Below, piece by piece: positions 36,300 through 48,682 of a stretch of DNA of 64,000 nucleotides. Numbering within the stretch: position 1 is the first letter of the stretch; every line of letters starts with the position of its first letter. The notes beneath the pieces were generated by a model that saw nothing but the letters and a program-made list of their open reading frames with translations, searched no databases and had not been told where the DNA came from. This DNA comes from Calliphora vicina (Eukaryota > Arthropoda > Insecta > Diptera > Calliphoridae): contig NC_088783.1 in the NCBI RefSeq assembly GCF_958450345.1, positions 10,667,701-10,731,700 on the forward strand, in the 5' to 3' direction. The position numbers and the translations under genes are program-made.

Positions 36300-36960
36300 T
36301 TTTACCCACCCTTCTCCAGTTTTTTTGATAATAGCGTTTGCACCCGCTATTATGAAAAAAACTGGATAATTTTCTCCAATTTAAAAAGGCGATTTTTCGG
36401 TAATTTCTTGGGAAAAAAGTACTTTTTTCTTTTTAATTTATCGCAAAACATTTCTAAGAGCATTTATAAGGAATTTATACTTTTTGAAAAACTAACTTTC
36501 ATCAAATATTTTTAATGAACAAAAAATTAAAATTATTGATACCAAGGGATTAGGTCCATCCAAAAAAAGCCTTTTTTTTTGTAAAATTCAAATTTAGGGC
36601 AAAAATGCTCATATCGCATAGTCGATATCAAAATATTGTAACCCACTTTTGATGTCCAAATATATTCTTAAATATTTTGTAAAGGATTCCGTTAACCCCG
36701 CCCCTAGTATGGATAGTATAACCAAACAACTAAAAAATTTAATTTTTGGAAGTTTTCAACACTTTTTTGGGAATTGCGGGATTCCTGATTACAAAAAGTG
36801 TTTTTTATGTTTTAATTTTTAATAGAAAAATCTATATAACTGTAAAATTTGATTAAAAAATATTCATAAATAAAAATTTAATTTTAATTTGATAAATTCG
36901 TATCTTTGCAAAAACTCAATTAAAAGCTTTTTTTTATCATATTTTTCAAAAAAGTATTCC
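36300..36960 (-). repeat. Interspersed repeat, family R2 copy D
   Basis: Reverse complement of 22140-22900: TTGGGAATTGCGGGATTCCT (36769), ATAACTGTAAAATTTG (36836) and CGTATCTTTGCAAAAACT (36899) match its counterparts. No frame of interest. Confidence 0.7.
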
Positions 36961-38149
36961 ATGAATTTTTCAATTGTCAAAAGTTGTATATATTTTTGAA
37001 AAATAAACAAAATTCCCTATCCCTTGGTATATAACATGTCTACCTTATGTTTTTTACTTGATGGATAACATAGAATTTCATAAGAATCAAGAATAAATGT
37101 ATACTTTTAGGGGTCATAAATTAATATTTCTGGAGAGTATAAAAACAGATTTAATGTTAGATGTGGATTAGTCCAACTGTGCATATTAAATTATTCTTAC
37201 TACTTGTAACAGAAACATTTTTAATAAATTCAAAAAAAAAAAACTTTATTAAAGATAATAAATAATAAGTCTGTTGCCAGTGAGATAAAAAGATGTACAA
37301 AATTTGATGCACAAACGTAACATCATTACAAGTTGGCTATTTTCCTGTCTCTCAGTTTCAGTTGAATTTAGTTAAAACAAAATTGTCTTTATTACTACTT
37401 AAATACGGTTCTCAACAACTTTGTTTCTATTTCTATTATTAATAACTTTTTTTCTTTGCTGTTTGCTGCAATATTTTCCATCATCTTTTTTTCGCTTTTT
37501 TTTGCAAAAGAGTCAAGTGGTTGTCTCTGTCATCCATCTACATTTATTATATATATATTTTTTTTTGCATTTATTTATTTGTAAAATACTTTGGAAAATC
37601 CTATTGTTGTACAAAAAGCGTGTGTATTTGTAAGTCTGTATAATATTATTTTATTTAATTCTTTTTATATGTATGTATTTTGTTTTTTTTATCTAGAATT
37701 TTCTGTTCTAAGTTGCTTTCAGTTCAGTTACAAAAGAAATTGTCTTTTCAGGTGAATTATAACAAGAGCACTTATTTAAGTGAAGAAGTTTTTTGTTGAA
37801 ATACTCAGCTACTACTTACTGGATATATAGTTACACACTGTTCTGTATATACATACTTTCTACAATATATAAATACTATGAACAAGTATAAGGTTTTTTT
37901 TTGTTTTTGTGTAGAGGAGCTGTAATAAAGGACAGTAGGGTGGCAAACAAATTAAAGTATATATATTGAAGTAGAAGAAAAAAAGTATGGAAAAATCTTG
38001 TGCTGTTTAAAAAAGTTTGTAGTAAAACCAAACCAAGACATGCGACCATCAAGCAAACAGACAACTAGTTATGTAGCCAACCAAATTGTTAACCAGCCAA
38101 CCATTTATTTGTCCTGTATTTTAAGACATTTAGTATTTTCTGTGTTTTT
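36961..38149. other. AT-rich non-coding DNA
   Basis: No gene. T-rich runs (37440-37580) explain the 62-84-codon frames. A few TATA-like strings are expected at this base composition. Confidence 0.45.
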
Positions 38150-39140
38150 AGTACCTGACAATTGTCAGGCTAAGATTAGTTTTACACCAGAAGCTGGTAA
38201 AATAAAAATGGTAAAAGAAGAAAGTATATTTGTGGAATATGGAAATGTTTAATCCTTTAGATTTTAGTTTTTGAAAAAACAATATGTTTTATTCTATTGG
38301 AAACTTTCTTAATGTGATATATAAAACTGATGTTAATTAATAAATAATTTTTATGTGGCTATAATAAAATTTTCTAAAATCTTCCTCATCGCATTTCTTC
38401 GTGAATTTATTTTGCCTTTTTTCTGCCCTTTATTCTTCGCCTCTTCTACTTGACAATTGTAAGGCTAAGATTACTTTACATGAGAAGCTGCAAAAATGTT
38501 GAATTTTTTCCACCATTTGTCCTTTCCACTGCCTTTTTTGCTACACAATTATTAAGCTAAGATTATTTTACACCAAACGTTGGAAAAATGTTGCACTTTT
38601 CCTGCCGTTTTCATTCTGTATGTTTGCCTTTTTTCTGCCCTTTTTTCTTCGACTCTTCTACTTGACAATTGTCAGGCTCAGATTATTTTATACTAGAAGT
38701 TGCAAAAATGTTGCATTTTTTTCCACCATTTGTCCTTTCCACTGCCTTTTTTACTGGACAATTGTCAAGCCAAGATTATTTTGAAGCAAACGTTGCAAAA
38801 ATGTTGCATTTTTCTTGCCCTTTTCATTCTGTACTTGATAATTGCCAAGTCAAGTTTATTTTTCAGAATTTGCAAAAAATTTTCCTTTTTTCTGCCCTTT
38901 TCCCTTGCCTTTTGTACTTTACAATGGTGAGGCTATTATAATTTCATTTGACCTTTCCACTGCATTTTGAAGTGGTCAGTTGTCAAGCTAAGATAATTTT
39001 GCACCCTTTCCTTCTGTACTTTACAATTAAGATTAAGATTATTTTTCAGAAGTTGCTAAAAATGTGCCTGTTTTCTGGCCTTTTACTTCAGACTTTGTAC
39101 TTGAAAATTGTCAGCCAACACCAGAAGCCGCAAAAATCTT
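38150..39140 (+). repeat. Minisatellite, 90-120-base units, 212-base higher order
   Basis: Each unit carries GACAATTGTCAGGCTAAGAT or a variant (38157, 38452, 38545, 38664, 38757, 38840), then TTTTACACC, GTTGCAAAAATGTTGCA and CCACCATTTGTCCTTTCCAC or CTGCCCTTTTCATTCTGTA. The long variants alternate, so 38451 and 38663 are 212 bases apart. GACAATTGTC is itself a palindrome. Frames of 76-95 codons here (38669-39235) reflect the repeat and not a protein. Confidence 0.85.
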
Positions 39141-40515
39141 GCTCCATTACCTATGAACTGAGTTGTCACAATAAATATTCCACCTCTGTGTATTCTCTTT
39201 ATGTTCTGGCCGTTAATCATGTCACTGGTGTTTAGATAGTTGTAGGCGTTGTGTATGTATCTAAATCTGTTCTATAAATTTTTCGAAACTACTTTTTTGG
39301 CTTAAGTTTTTCTATATTTTTCATTTTTGTTATACGTTTTTGTAACTGTATGTTAGCAAATACTACTACTACAACTGCCACTATTTTCTCCTGTTTGTTG
39401 ATGTTGTTTTATTTTGTGCAGATTTTTCACTAAAAATAATTGAAATTTTAATGGTTTTGTGAAAAATGTTCACCATAAATTAATTTTCATTTTATTTTAT
39501 TTCATTTAACCAAAAAAGAAATTCAGTTCTATGTTCGTTTCTCTATTTTTCTATTCGTTTCAATGTCTGTAGGCTTCTTGTTCTATTCATTTAAAAATTT
39601 ATTGCTTTCAAGTGGTATTCACTTACATATAGAGATAGACAGACATACATACGTACAGAAAACTGGAAAGACAGATGTAAAAAATTTCATTCTTGTTATT
39701 AAGCCGTTTCTTTTGATTTTTCCATTTCACGTTTTTTTTGGTTTGTATTTAAGGGGTTTCTCTGGGATATAAAGCAGCTTGCCACGTTTGTTCGCAAAAA
39801 AATAGGGAGAATTAATGACTGAGCTAAGAGTAAAATTTAATTTGTTGGTAAAATATTTTCTTTAGTTTTTCGTTATTTTAATAGAAATTAAAAAAGACAA
39901 CCTTGAAACCGTTTGAGTATATATTAAATTATTGAGGAATTAAAAAATACAAGTCAAAATATATTCATACATTAAATTATGCTCCTTTAAAGTTTTAAAT
40001 TGTTAGTACACTTTCCATTTGTAACCAGACATGGTGATAACTTGCTATTTTTTTTTAATTAAAGTTTCTTAAGGATTTTAAAAATATATAATTAATTTTG
40101 TTTATTAGAAAATCTTAACAAAATCTTTTCTTATACCTCTTTAACACTTCTTCAATTATCAATAAAAAAGCAACAAATCAAAATCAATTTAATTAAAACT
40201 TCTATTTAATTTTCTCTGACCACACAACATGGTTCGTCAGCAACAATATAAAAAATTGAGTTATAAAACAGCTTACTTGTATTTTTTGTCACATTATAAT
40301 CTATTGATTTCTAATCAAAAGATATTTGTTGTTAAAAATAATGAAAGCAAAAATTCCTAAAAATAAAATATAATAAACTCCATATGAACTCAACTGAACA
40401 GGTAAAAAAATTATATATAATACATATATACATGTATAGGTTTATAAAAAAACTGAAAACCATACATTTTTGGCAAATGTCAATCATGTGTAATAAAACA
40501 GAGTATGAAACAAAA
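39141..40515. other. AT-rich non-coding DNA
   Basis: No gene recognised; only short AT-rich frames. Confidence 0.45.
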
Positions 40516-40747
40516 CATTTGGTCAATTCACAAAGTCTCCTATCATGTCATATTGTCGTAATATCCTAATATTTCTCAATGGTTTGAAAATGTTGTTATT
40601 GCCTTTCAAGCAATAAATATCCTAAAATAAATAGAAGATACCACCGCCTAATGCCTAAGAGTCGGTTAAGCCGATCCGCCGATTCGTGAAATATTAGGAC
40701 ATTATGACAATATGACATGATAGTTGACCTTGTGAATTGACCAAATG
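40516..40747. repeat. Foldback element, 60-base arms
   Basis: The left arm CATTTGGTCAATTCACAAAG (40516) followed by CTATCATGTCATATTGTCGT mirrors the right arm, whose end reads CTTTGTGAATTGACC-like TTGTGAATTGACCAAATG (40747). Arms match over about 60 bases with few differences; the 110-base centre includes GGTTAAGCCGATCCGCCGAT. A remnant (CGGTCTCCTATTAGGTCGTATT) occurs at 53180. The three 60-64-codon frames over it are artefacts of the inversion. Confidence 0.85.
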
Positions 40748-40834
40748 TGTGTGTAATATTACAATCGGTTTTGACCAATTTGAAACACCTTACACTTTTG
40801 ATCAGAATAAATCAGTAACCAGACAAGAACTCTC

Positions 40835-41860
40835 TGAGTTAGAGGAGGTGTTTTTTCTCATTTGAGGAGTTTTATTTTTCCCGTCTAAAATAAAACTCAT
40901 TTGAAGAATTTTATTTTTCCTGTCATAAAAAAAACTAATTTGTGGAGTTTTATTATTCCAGTCAGAAAATAAAACTCATTTCGTTTGTCCTTCCGAAATT
41001 GGACTTTATCGGTCATAAATGTTTAATTTATATATTTATCTCCACAAATTACGCTCCACATAAGCTATGTATATACAAAATTCATGTCACCAAATTTTGT
41101 TATGATCGGTCCATAATTAGTCATAGCTCCCATATAGACCCGCTTCCGAAAATCACTTTAACGTGCATAAATCGCTTAAACATGATGGTATACTCACAAA
41201 ATTCAACATAGTAAATTTTCATATAGACATAAATCACACGACCTAAATTTATGGTGATCGGTTCATAATTGGTCATAGCCCCCATATAAGCCCCGCTTCC
41301 GAAAATCACCCAAATTATATATTATTGAAATTTTAAAAGAAAAATGCTTTTGCTCTTTTACTTAGTGTAGGGTATTATATGGTCGGGCTTGATCGACCAT
41401 ACTTTCTTACTTGTTTCAACTTAAAAATGAAAGTTCGGATGAAACTGTTAAAAAGGCAGTTTTAATTAGCCTAAAATAAAACTTATTTGAGGAGTTTTAT
41501 TTTTTTCCATCTAAAATAAAACTTATTTGAGGAGTTATATTTTTCCCGTCAGAAAATAAAACTCATTTCGTTTATTTTCTTCTTTTTTAGTATCTTTCTT
41601 TATTGAGTCTACTAATTTATTTGTTTAAGAAGAAAATAACAACAATTTAATAAAAGGGATCAAACAATAACAAATTAAAATCCCTCTCATTGCTATTTTA
41701 ATGACGATTTATTTAATTGCAATGCAAGGTGCTTCACAAATTGTAATGATCTGACAAACGGCAAGCTTTATGTGTCAATTTACATAAAAAGAGTTTTGTT
41801 TTCCGACGGGAAAAATAAAACTCCTCAAATGAGTTTTATTTAAGACGGCTAAAAAATAAC
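40835..41860. repeat. AATAAAACTCATTTGAGGAG repeat region
   Basis: Units built from AAAATAAAACTCATTTGAGG and AGTTTTATTTTTCCCGTCT recur at about 40855, 40900, 40940, 40975, 41470, 41515 and 41560 in one orientation and at about 41800-41840 in the other (GGGAAAAATAAAACTCCTCA). The forward and reverse sets frame a DINE-like copy that splits the array at about 40990-41418. Confidence 0.75.
40993..41418 (-). mobile_element. DINE-1-like element, 3'-truncated, minus strand
   Basis: Its right side, read on the minus strand, starts AACAAGTAAGAAAGTATGG and includes CGACCATATAATACCCTACA, as at 19806. The element ends on the left at GAAATTGGACTTTATCGG, corresponding to mid-element in the fuller copy, so its 3' half is absent. 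It has an internal duplication: a CATAATTAGTCATAGCTCCC block near 41111 and CATAATTGGTCATAGCCCCC near 41264. It lies within the TTTTATTTTTCCCG repeat region. Confidence 0.75.
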
Positions 41861-41916
41861 TGTTTTAGATGGATTATTATTTTTAAAGTTACAAAATATC
41901 TTTTTTGATATACACC

Positions 41917-42143
41917 CAGCCTCAGAAGTGAGTATACACCAGTGAATTTTTTGATTTTTTAAGTTCATAAAAATCATTATATTCCGACTTAAATATTTTT
42001 TTTTCGGAACCGAATCTATTATTCAACTAAATCTCCAACAAACCGAAACTTTTAAATTTGAATTGATGGTTAGATTTTAGGATTTTCATTATCTTAAAAA
42101 AATCAAATAATTTTTGGTGTTTACTCACTTTTGAGGCTCACTG
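41917..42143 (+). mobile_element. Tc1-type MITE, copy 3
   Basis: Left end CAGCCTCAGAAGTGAGTATA, right end TTGAGGCTCACTG followed by TA. The interior resembles 15504-15734 in reverse sense (AAAATCATTATATTCCGACT, ACCGAATCTATTATTCAA, AACAAACCGAAAC). The left TA is not clear. Non-coding. Confidence 0.82.
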
Positions 42144-44172
42144 TATAACCGTTACGGTCCCTGAAATAAATGTTTTATAACTCAAGTCATAACATTTTTT
42201 ACTTTTTTTGCTAAATCTAAAACTTTTTTTCAAAATGGATCCCTTTTTTTTTTTTTTTGTTTGTCAAAGGAAAACTTAGGTTGCTGAGTGGTAGGCGGAT
42301 GGGATGTCTGTCAAAACAAATACAATTTTTGATTTTTTTGCAAAAGCAAAAACTTGTTTGCGTTTTTTTCAAAATAGGTCTTTTTTGGTATTTTTTTTTG
42401 CTCCAAAGATAGCTTAAGGGTATATAAGATCCGGCATGGTGTTACTTGTTTCAGCATACATTTTTCTATAGAGTATGAGGGGGAAAACTGAAGCAATATC
42501 GATCACAATACCCGTAGCTACAGAATGGTATAGTTTCGTATACATTTTAGAGAACATATACAAATAGAAATACATTGTATGTACAATAAATATGTACGTA
42601 TGTATAATACAGTACATTAAAATATACTCATGATACCGTAAAGTATGAAAAATCAATTTTTATGTGTGTCAATTTCACTTTATAATGTCATCATCAACAT
42701 TGAGCAGGCTATGGCAGCAACAGTAATAAACATGGACGTTAGTCTTCATCATCGTTATTATTATGTATTTCTATGTACATTTATACAGCAATGTATGTTT
42801 GTTCATAAAACATTCCATACATACATACGTTACATACATATATTGTTTGTTTAGTTGTTTTATTCAGTTCAGTCATCTGAACATTCAGTTGTTCAGTCAT
42901 TGAAAATAGAAGGAAAAAAAGCAAAATAAATTGTGTTGTCTATACATTAAAACAAAACAGTGAACATCACCGTCATGAGCAGCAAATAGCATCAAGCAAC
43001 ATATCAACATCATCTATTTACAACTACAGCATCAACAACATCGAATACAATATATCGCCAATACAAATATGACATTTTCCATTCACTGATTGCCATCCTG
43101 CCGTTGTTTTTTCTTCTTTTTTTCGCTTGCTCTTTTTTTAAGGTAAAGGACGTCTGAGCAAGGGAGGTTTTAAAAAAAAAAGAATTTTATAGAGTGAAAA
43201 AAATCATAAATACTCGTAACAAGTGGACAAAGGGTTTAGTTACCCTAATGAACAAACAGCAACAACAAAAGCGTAATATATAAATATGTATATGTATCTA
43301 TGAGACAAGAGAAAAAAGTCAAATGTCTGAGGGTACAGAGGGTATGTTTGTTGGATATTAATAAATTTATTGACAATTTTGAAATATATACGACAAAGTC
43401 ATAAATTAGATTTACTTTGGAAAATTTATTAATTGGCTGTAATGTTATGATTAAATTAGGGTGTCGTTTGAGAAAAATACTTTTCCGAACAAAATCTTTA
43501 TTGACAGTTTCAGCTTGGTAATTAAAATATCGTTGTTCGCACTTTGTGAAACTTTTACTTGAGTTTTTTTTTGGATTTGAAAGCTCGTACAAAAGTTCCC
43601 ATTTAAGATATGAGTAGGTGAGATGCAAAACTCGTTCGTTACAAAAATTAAAAAAAAATTAGATAATTATTGAAGCTAGCAGTCCTTCTCTATGTTGCAG
43701 TTTATTTAATTTTTTCAACTGCAGAGTTTTAGTCAAGAATGGAGTAACATCTAAGAATTTAAAACATTCGACTAATTTGGTCCATTTAATCTGCCGTTAC
43801 ATGTTTTTCGTGTTTTTCCAAAATTCGGTTTATGTGTAACGAGTTATGTTTTCAAATTTAAAACTATTTTTACAAAATCAGCTACCCGCCATATTATTGG
43901 ATAATGGTTAAAGGCCAGATTAATTCCAATAAATTTGTTTATTTTAATTTGTAAGAAAAATTAAAAAATATTCCTTTTTGAATGATAAACTTGGATTTTT
44001 TTTTCAAATTACTACTTCCGACAATTGCCTGAAGTAGGGTACATACCCATAAATTTAAACATTTCTTAGTGGTAATTGTGAAAGACAGTTCTTATCTAAA
44101 ATGCAAAAACATTACAAAATTTTAAAAAAACTTTTGAGAAAAATTAAAAACAACAAAGTGTAATTATAATTA
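42144..44172. other. AT-rich non-coding DNA
   Basis: The longest frame of the whole window (127 codons, 43245-43628, minus) lies here. It has no signal peptide, no motif I recognise, high Leu/Thr/Tyr and basic residues by composition, and no partner exon. I treat it as chance. A duplicated AAGTTTTTTTCAAAAT block occurs at 42222 and 42352. Confidence 0.45.
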
Positions 44173-44496
44173 TCTATCTATATATGTATATTAAAATGAA
44201 ATGGTCCATCTATGTAATGGCATCACGTGAGAACGACTGGAGCGATTTGGCTGATTTTTTTTTATTCGAAATTTTCAGGAGATGTAAAGAAAAAAAATTC
44301 AAAAATGCCGGATAAAACTCTGACTTTTTTTTTTGATTCCGTCAACTGTAATAGAAAAGCTCCCTAAAGTATGCTGTACAAATTAAGATATTTTATTTGC
44401 AAATAAATAAGAACAGGCAGGTTTATGTGGGTTTGGAGAAACTTGAACAACTAATATTAGTAAATGCTACCGGGCGAAGCCGGGGCGGTCAACTAG
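44173..44496 (+). mobile_element. Non-autonomous Helitron, complete 324-base copy
   Basis: The 5' end is TCTATCTATATATG following an A; the 3' end is CGGGCGAAGCCGGGGCGGTC then AACTAG, followed by T. A 5' TC, a 3' hairpin (CCGGGCGAAGCCGG) about ten bases before CTAG, insertion between A and T and no target duplication are the hallmarks of Helitrons. No Rep-helicase sequence, so it is mobilised in trans if at all. Relatives: 46063-46343 and 56790-57013. Confidence 0.85.
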
Positions 44497-44499
44497 TAG

Positions 44500-45960
44500 T
44501 ATATATATTCTGGATCGTTATAGATAGAAAAGTTGATATAGCCATGTCTGTCTGTATGTATGTTTAAATCAACTTTCCGTAGCCCACAAATAACTTACAT
44601 ACATTATTCATGCATGAATATAAATCGAGAAAATCGACCAACAAATGGCTAAGATATAAGGAAAAAATCAGGACAACATAGATTTTTGGCCTATTTTTGA
44701 TCTATATCTGGATTACTAAGTCCTTAATATAGATAATATGAATATCTGTTGATAGAATTTCAACGTCCTCTGCAACGACGCACAGAGGGATGCCTTCATA
44801 CATTTTTTTTGCAAAAATTATAAGGAGTGGTCGTAGAGAAATTTGGCACGGAGAATTATATGGACCAAACTAAGAAAAAAAATAAAATTTTATCAAAATC
44901 GACCACGCCCAATGCCCACTGCCCATGCAATCCAAATCGATTTTTTCGCATAAAATTTTTCCTATCCAAGTAAAAGTCTAGAAATTTGGTACATATATTT
45001 TCTGAAACAAAAAAAGAACGTATTCTATGTTTTATTAAAATCGGTCATGCCCATACATTTTTGTGCAAAAAATATAAGGAGTGGTCGTAGAGCGCTGAAA
45101 TTCAAATTGATTTTTTCGCATAAAATTGTTTATATCCAAGCAAAAGTCTAGAAATTTGGTACATACATTTATTGAAACAAAAAAGGAATTTCAATAATAT
45201 CGGTCAAATTTCAATAATATCGGTCAAAACCACCGCCCACAAAACCCATAAATAAAAATATAAGATAAGAATTTTTTTGATATTTCGTTTATTATTCGAC
45301 AAAAAATTTTAAGTTTTCATGCTGTTCCGAAAACTTCCGAAAATTATTTTTTTTTAATCGAAACAAGACACTCCCACCATTCATTTTATTAAAAAAACAG
45401 CTTGAGGGAAAGGGGCAACATATTTTTTTCCATGGAAAATCAAAAATAAAATAATTTTTAGAGACTTATAGATTTGGCCATATCTTCTTAACGGTTTATG
45501 ATATTCCCATAATTTTTTTTCCCATAATTAATTTTTATTTATGGAGTAATGTTATATTTTTCAAATATGTTAAAGGTAAATGGTATTATTAGGAAAATTA
45601 TACATATATAAACCACTGAATTTCCTGAAAATATAAGTAAAGTTTTTGTTAACACCCTTGCATGGACTTTACTTAATTTTTTTAAAAATTAAATTTTTCT
45701 TAAAACGTTTCATCTTTAAACATTTCTCTACAAAACTGCTTCATTTGATTTTTGAAATTGAGTTTTTGAAAAATTGACATTTGACATTATGTACTATGTA
45801 AGGCCATAGTAATGGGTCAAAATCGGGAAAAATATTTTTTAAGAATTTTTTTTTTGAAAAAAAAAAAGTTTTTTTCATAATTTTTTTTCACTAATAAATG
45901 AAAAAAAAAATTAAAAATTAAAAAATATTTTTTAAAAAAAATTAATTTTATTTAGGTACC
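44500..45960 (+). repeat. DINE-like block, partner of 2240-3860
   Basis: It opens with TATATATATTCTGGATCG and GATATAGCCATGTCTGTCTG, the DINE-1-type core. It continues with ATGGCTAAGATATAAGGAAA and GCAACGACGCACAGAGG, which match 3600-3780 reversed. A 254-base direct repeat lies inside (ATAAGGAGTGGTCGTAGAG at 44820 and 45074). Near 45800 AAGGCCATAGTAATGGGTCA matches 2445-2470 reversed. It starts four bases after the Helitron 3' end. Confidence 0.65.
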
Positions 45961-46062
45961 TCTTACCGAATATTTTAGTAAAACTTTTCAAACTCATTAA
46001 AGTACATACGCAAATTAAAGTACATATTCAAAAAAAACTTTTTAAGTGAATTTTATAAGAAA

Positions 46063-46343
46063 CTAGTTGACCGCCCCCGACTTCGCCCGGTAGCATTTAC
46101 TAATGTTAATTCTGCAAATTTCTCCAACCCACATACATGCCTGTTCTTATTTATTTGAAAATATACTATCTAAAGTTGTTGCATACTTTAGGGAGGTTTT
46201 TTATTAGAGTTGACTGGACTCAAAAAAAAATTTCTGAATTTTACCCCGAATTTTTAATTTTTTTTCTTTACAAACCATCTTCTGAAAATTTCGAATCGTG
46301 ATGCCATTACATACATGGACCATTTAATTTTTATGTATATAGA
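46063..46343 (-). mobile_element. Non-autonomous Helitron, minus strand
   Basis: On the minus strand it reads TCTATATACATAAAAATTAA at the 5' end and CGGGCGAAGTCGGGGGCGGT then CAACTAG at the 3' end, with T next. The body matches the copy at 44173-44496 (GATTCGAAATTTTCAG, CCTAAAGTATGC-like parts). The two copies face each other across the DINE-like block. Confidence 0.85.
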
Positions 46344-47820
46344 TAAGAGGATGTTTTTAGAAAAAAATGTGAACATCCATTACCGAAAATATTTACGAAA
46401 AACTAAATAAAGTCAAGTTAAAAAACGATAATTTTAAAATTTCAACTTAAATATATTTTAAACTATAACAAAGTTTATAATAAAGTTTAGCATAGTTTTG
46501 TACGATTTTTGTTCAAACATACAGACATCATTTTTCAATCGGATACTTTTTTTGCTATTACAAAGAATTTCTCCACCACCTTCATTCACTTACCACGGAA
46601 TTATAACATCAAAAACCTATCTGTTACTTTAAGTTACTTAAATATTAAAGAATTTAATTTCACTTTATATTATAATGAATTCCTCTTCAAAATCTAAATT
46701 TATGTGGCCAGTCACAGAGCAAACTTCTTCAAATGCAATACAAAGATTATATATGAATCTATATTTGTGCTTTTACTTCAGTTCTATAACAATTTTTTTT
46801 TCCTATTTTTTTTTTGGGAAATCTCATCAACCGCTAGTTTTATGTCTTTTCCACTTGACTGAATAATGGTGGTAACATAAAAAAGCCAAAAAAAAAATAC
46901 AAAAACAGTGGAAAAAAATACACTCTGGCATATTTCCAATTTACGGTGAAATCATCGTAAAAAATTGGAAGAAAATTCAACTTGTATGTGTATTTATATA
47001 AAACAAAGTATGGCTGTATGTGAATGTATTTTGTAGTGTGTGTAGGTTTTGTAAAACTAAAAAAAAATATACAAGTGAAAGAAACTTTAACAAACCAAAT
47101 GTTTGTAAAAGTATTTCGCCAATTCATTCATTCACTCACTCACATTCACCATTCACTTCGTGTACTAGAAAAATAAAAGCGTCCAAAATCATCCAAAAAA
47201 TAAAAAAAAATATGATGCTAAAAACCAAGGAATGACTATGATTATAGTGATTGAGGCTTTATGTAATGATGACGGTTGTATTTTTGGGTTGATCCATCAA
47301 ATTGTCATCTCATATCAATAAAAAATGACGATGCCACAAGTATGGATATTACGATGACTATGGCTACAACAACTATAGATTGACAACAACAACATAACCA
47401 CAATTTTTCAGCAATAATGGTTTTTTAAGCTTTTTTCAGGATTTTCTGTTCATGTTTTTTCTTTTTTTTTGGGTTAGGACATGGCATAACAGTTGCTGTA
47501 CGTTTACTTTTTCTGAAGCATTAAATAAAATTATACTGCATAATTATCAGCCAAAAAAAAAAGAAACGAAAGAAGTTTAAAATACACAGATACCACTTAT
47601 AATAAAAACAGGAACCGTAGAAAAAAAAATAACACTCACACAAGGAAAATATTCCAAAGTTTGGAAAAAGTTTTAATTTGTTTTAATTCTAATTCAATGA
47701 GGGGAGTTACTACAATAGATGTAAGAATACTAAGTTGTATGTTTGATAAAGTTTTATATTGAGTACAAGTGTGTAGTTGGTTTCATTTCAGTGATCTGGG
47801 AGTTTGTTGTGTATATATAT
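46344..47820. other. AT-rich non-coding DNA
   Basis: No gene recognised. The 95-codon minus frame (46840-47127) is Phe/Tyr-rich by composition. Confidence 0.45.
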
Positions 47821-48682
47821 TAGGGTATTCAATTAATCGGGTTTCTGGATTAATCGGTTAATCGAGCAAATAATTAATCGGGGTTTAGATTTAATCGGTT
47901 AATAATCGGTTAATATTAAATTATTCGATTAACCGAATAATTTATATTTTAATTTTAAATTGAAAAGAAAAACACGAATTTTGTATACTTATATAAGCAT
48001 TTTCTTACTAAAAAGAACAAAAACATAAAAAACAAACAAAACATAATAATTCAACAAAACAATAAATAAAAATATACACATGTGAGTTCCTTTTTTAGAT
48101 TTTAAGGAGATCTTCTAAAATAATCTTTTAAAAAAAAGAATGTAATTTAAATGCTTAAATTTTAAAAGATTTTTTTTAGTTTTAATTAAACTTGACTTGT
48201 AAAAACTACCTCACTGATTGTAGATTTGGATAAAAAAGAAAATAAGGCACGATAAAAATTATCCAATTTCTCAGTTCTTTTTTTAGTTTTTTCTAAGCAT
48301 ATTTTTTTAGATTTTGAATACTTTAATAGTATCGTTAAGTTCTGATTAAAGACTCGTTCCAGTAATGTCTTTAGTTTCGTCTATTACCATGTCGTCCTTC
48401 AACTCATTATCACAAAGTTCATCATAGAATATTCTAGAAAAAATGTCATTTCCAAATTCCTTAGTTCCGTACTATACTTCAAATAACTATTGCTAGAAGG
48501 GAATGTTCACGAGTTAAGAAATTAAATTTTAAAAAATAATTCTGTATAAAGTGCAAAAAAGAGACATTTCGGTTAATCGACACAAATTAATCGGTTTATT
48601 CGTTATTTGAAAATTATTCGAACAGTTAACCGACAAAAATTAATCGGTTAACCGATTAACGGTTAATCGATTGAATGCCCTA
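47821..48682. mobile_element. hAT-like TIR element, 862 bases, non-autonomous
   Basis: The left end TAGGGTATTCAATTAATCGG (47821) mirrors the right end CGATTGAATGCCCTA (to 48682). Subterminal AATCGGTTAATCG words are repeated several times at both ends. ATATATAT (47813-47820) and ATATATAT (48683-48690) make a possible 8-base duplication, the hAT size, though in a TA-rich setting it is weak evidence. No transposase frame. Confidence 0.75.

Noticed and set aside
38669..39235. Frames of 76-95 codons on the plus strand
   Set aside because: They follow the minisatellite unit, with similar words in two frames; not coding.
43245..43628. 127-codon minus-strand frame
   Set aside because: Longest in the window but no motif, no repeat of the frame elsewhere, composition as expected for AT-rich DNA.
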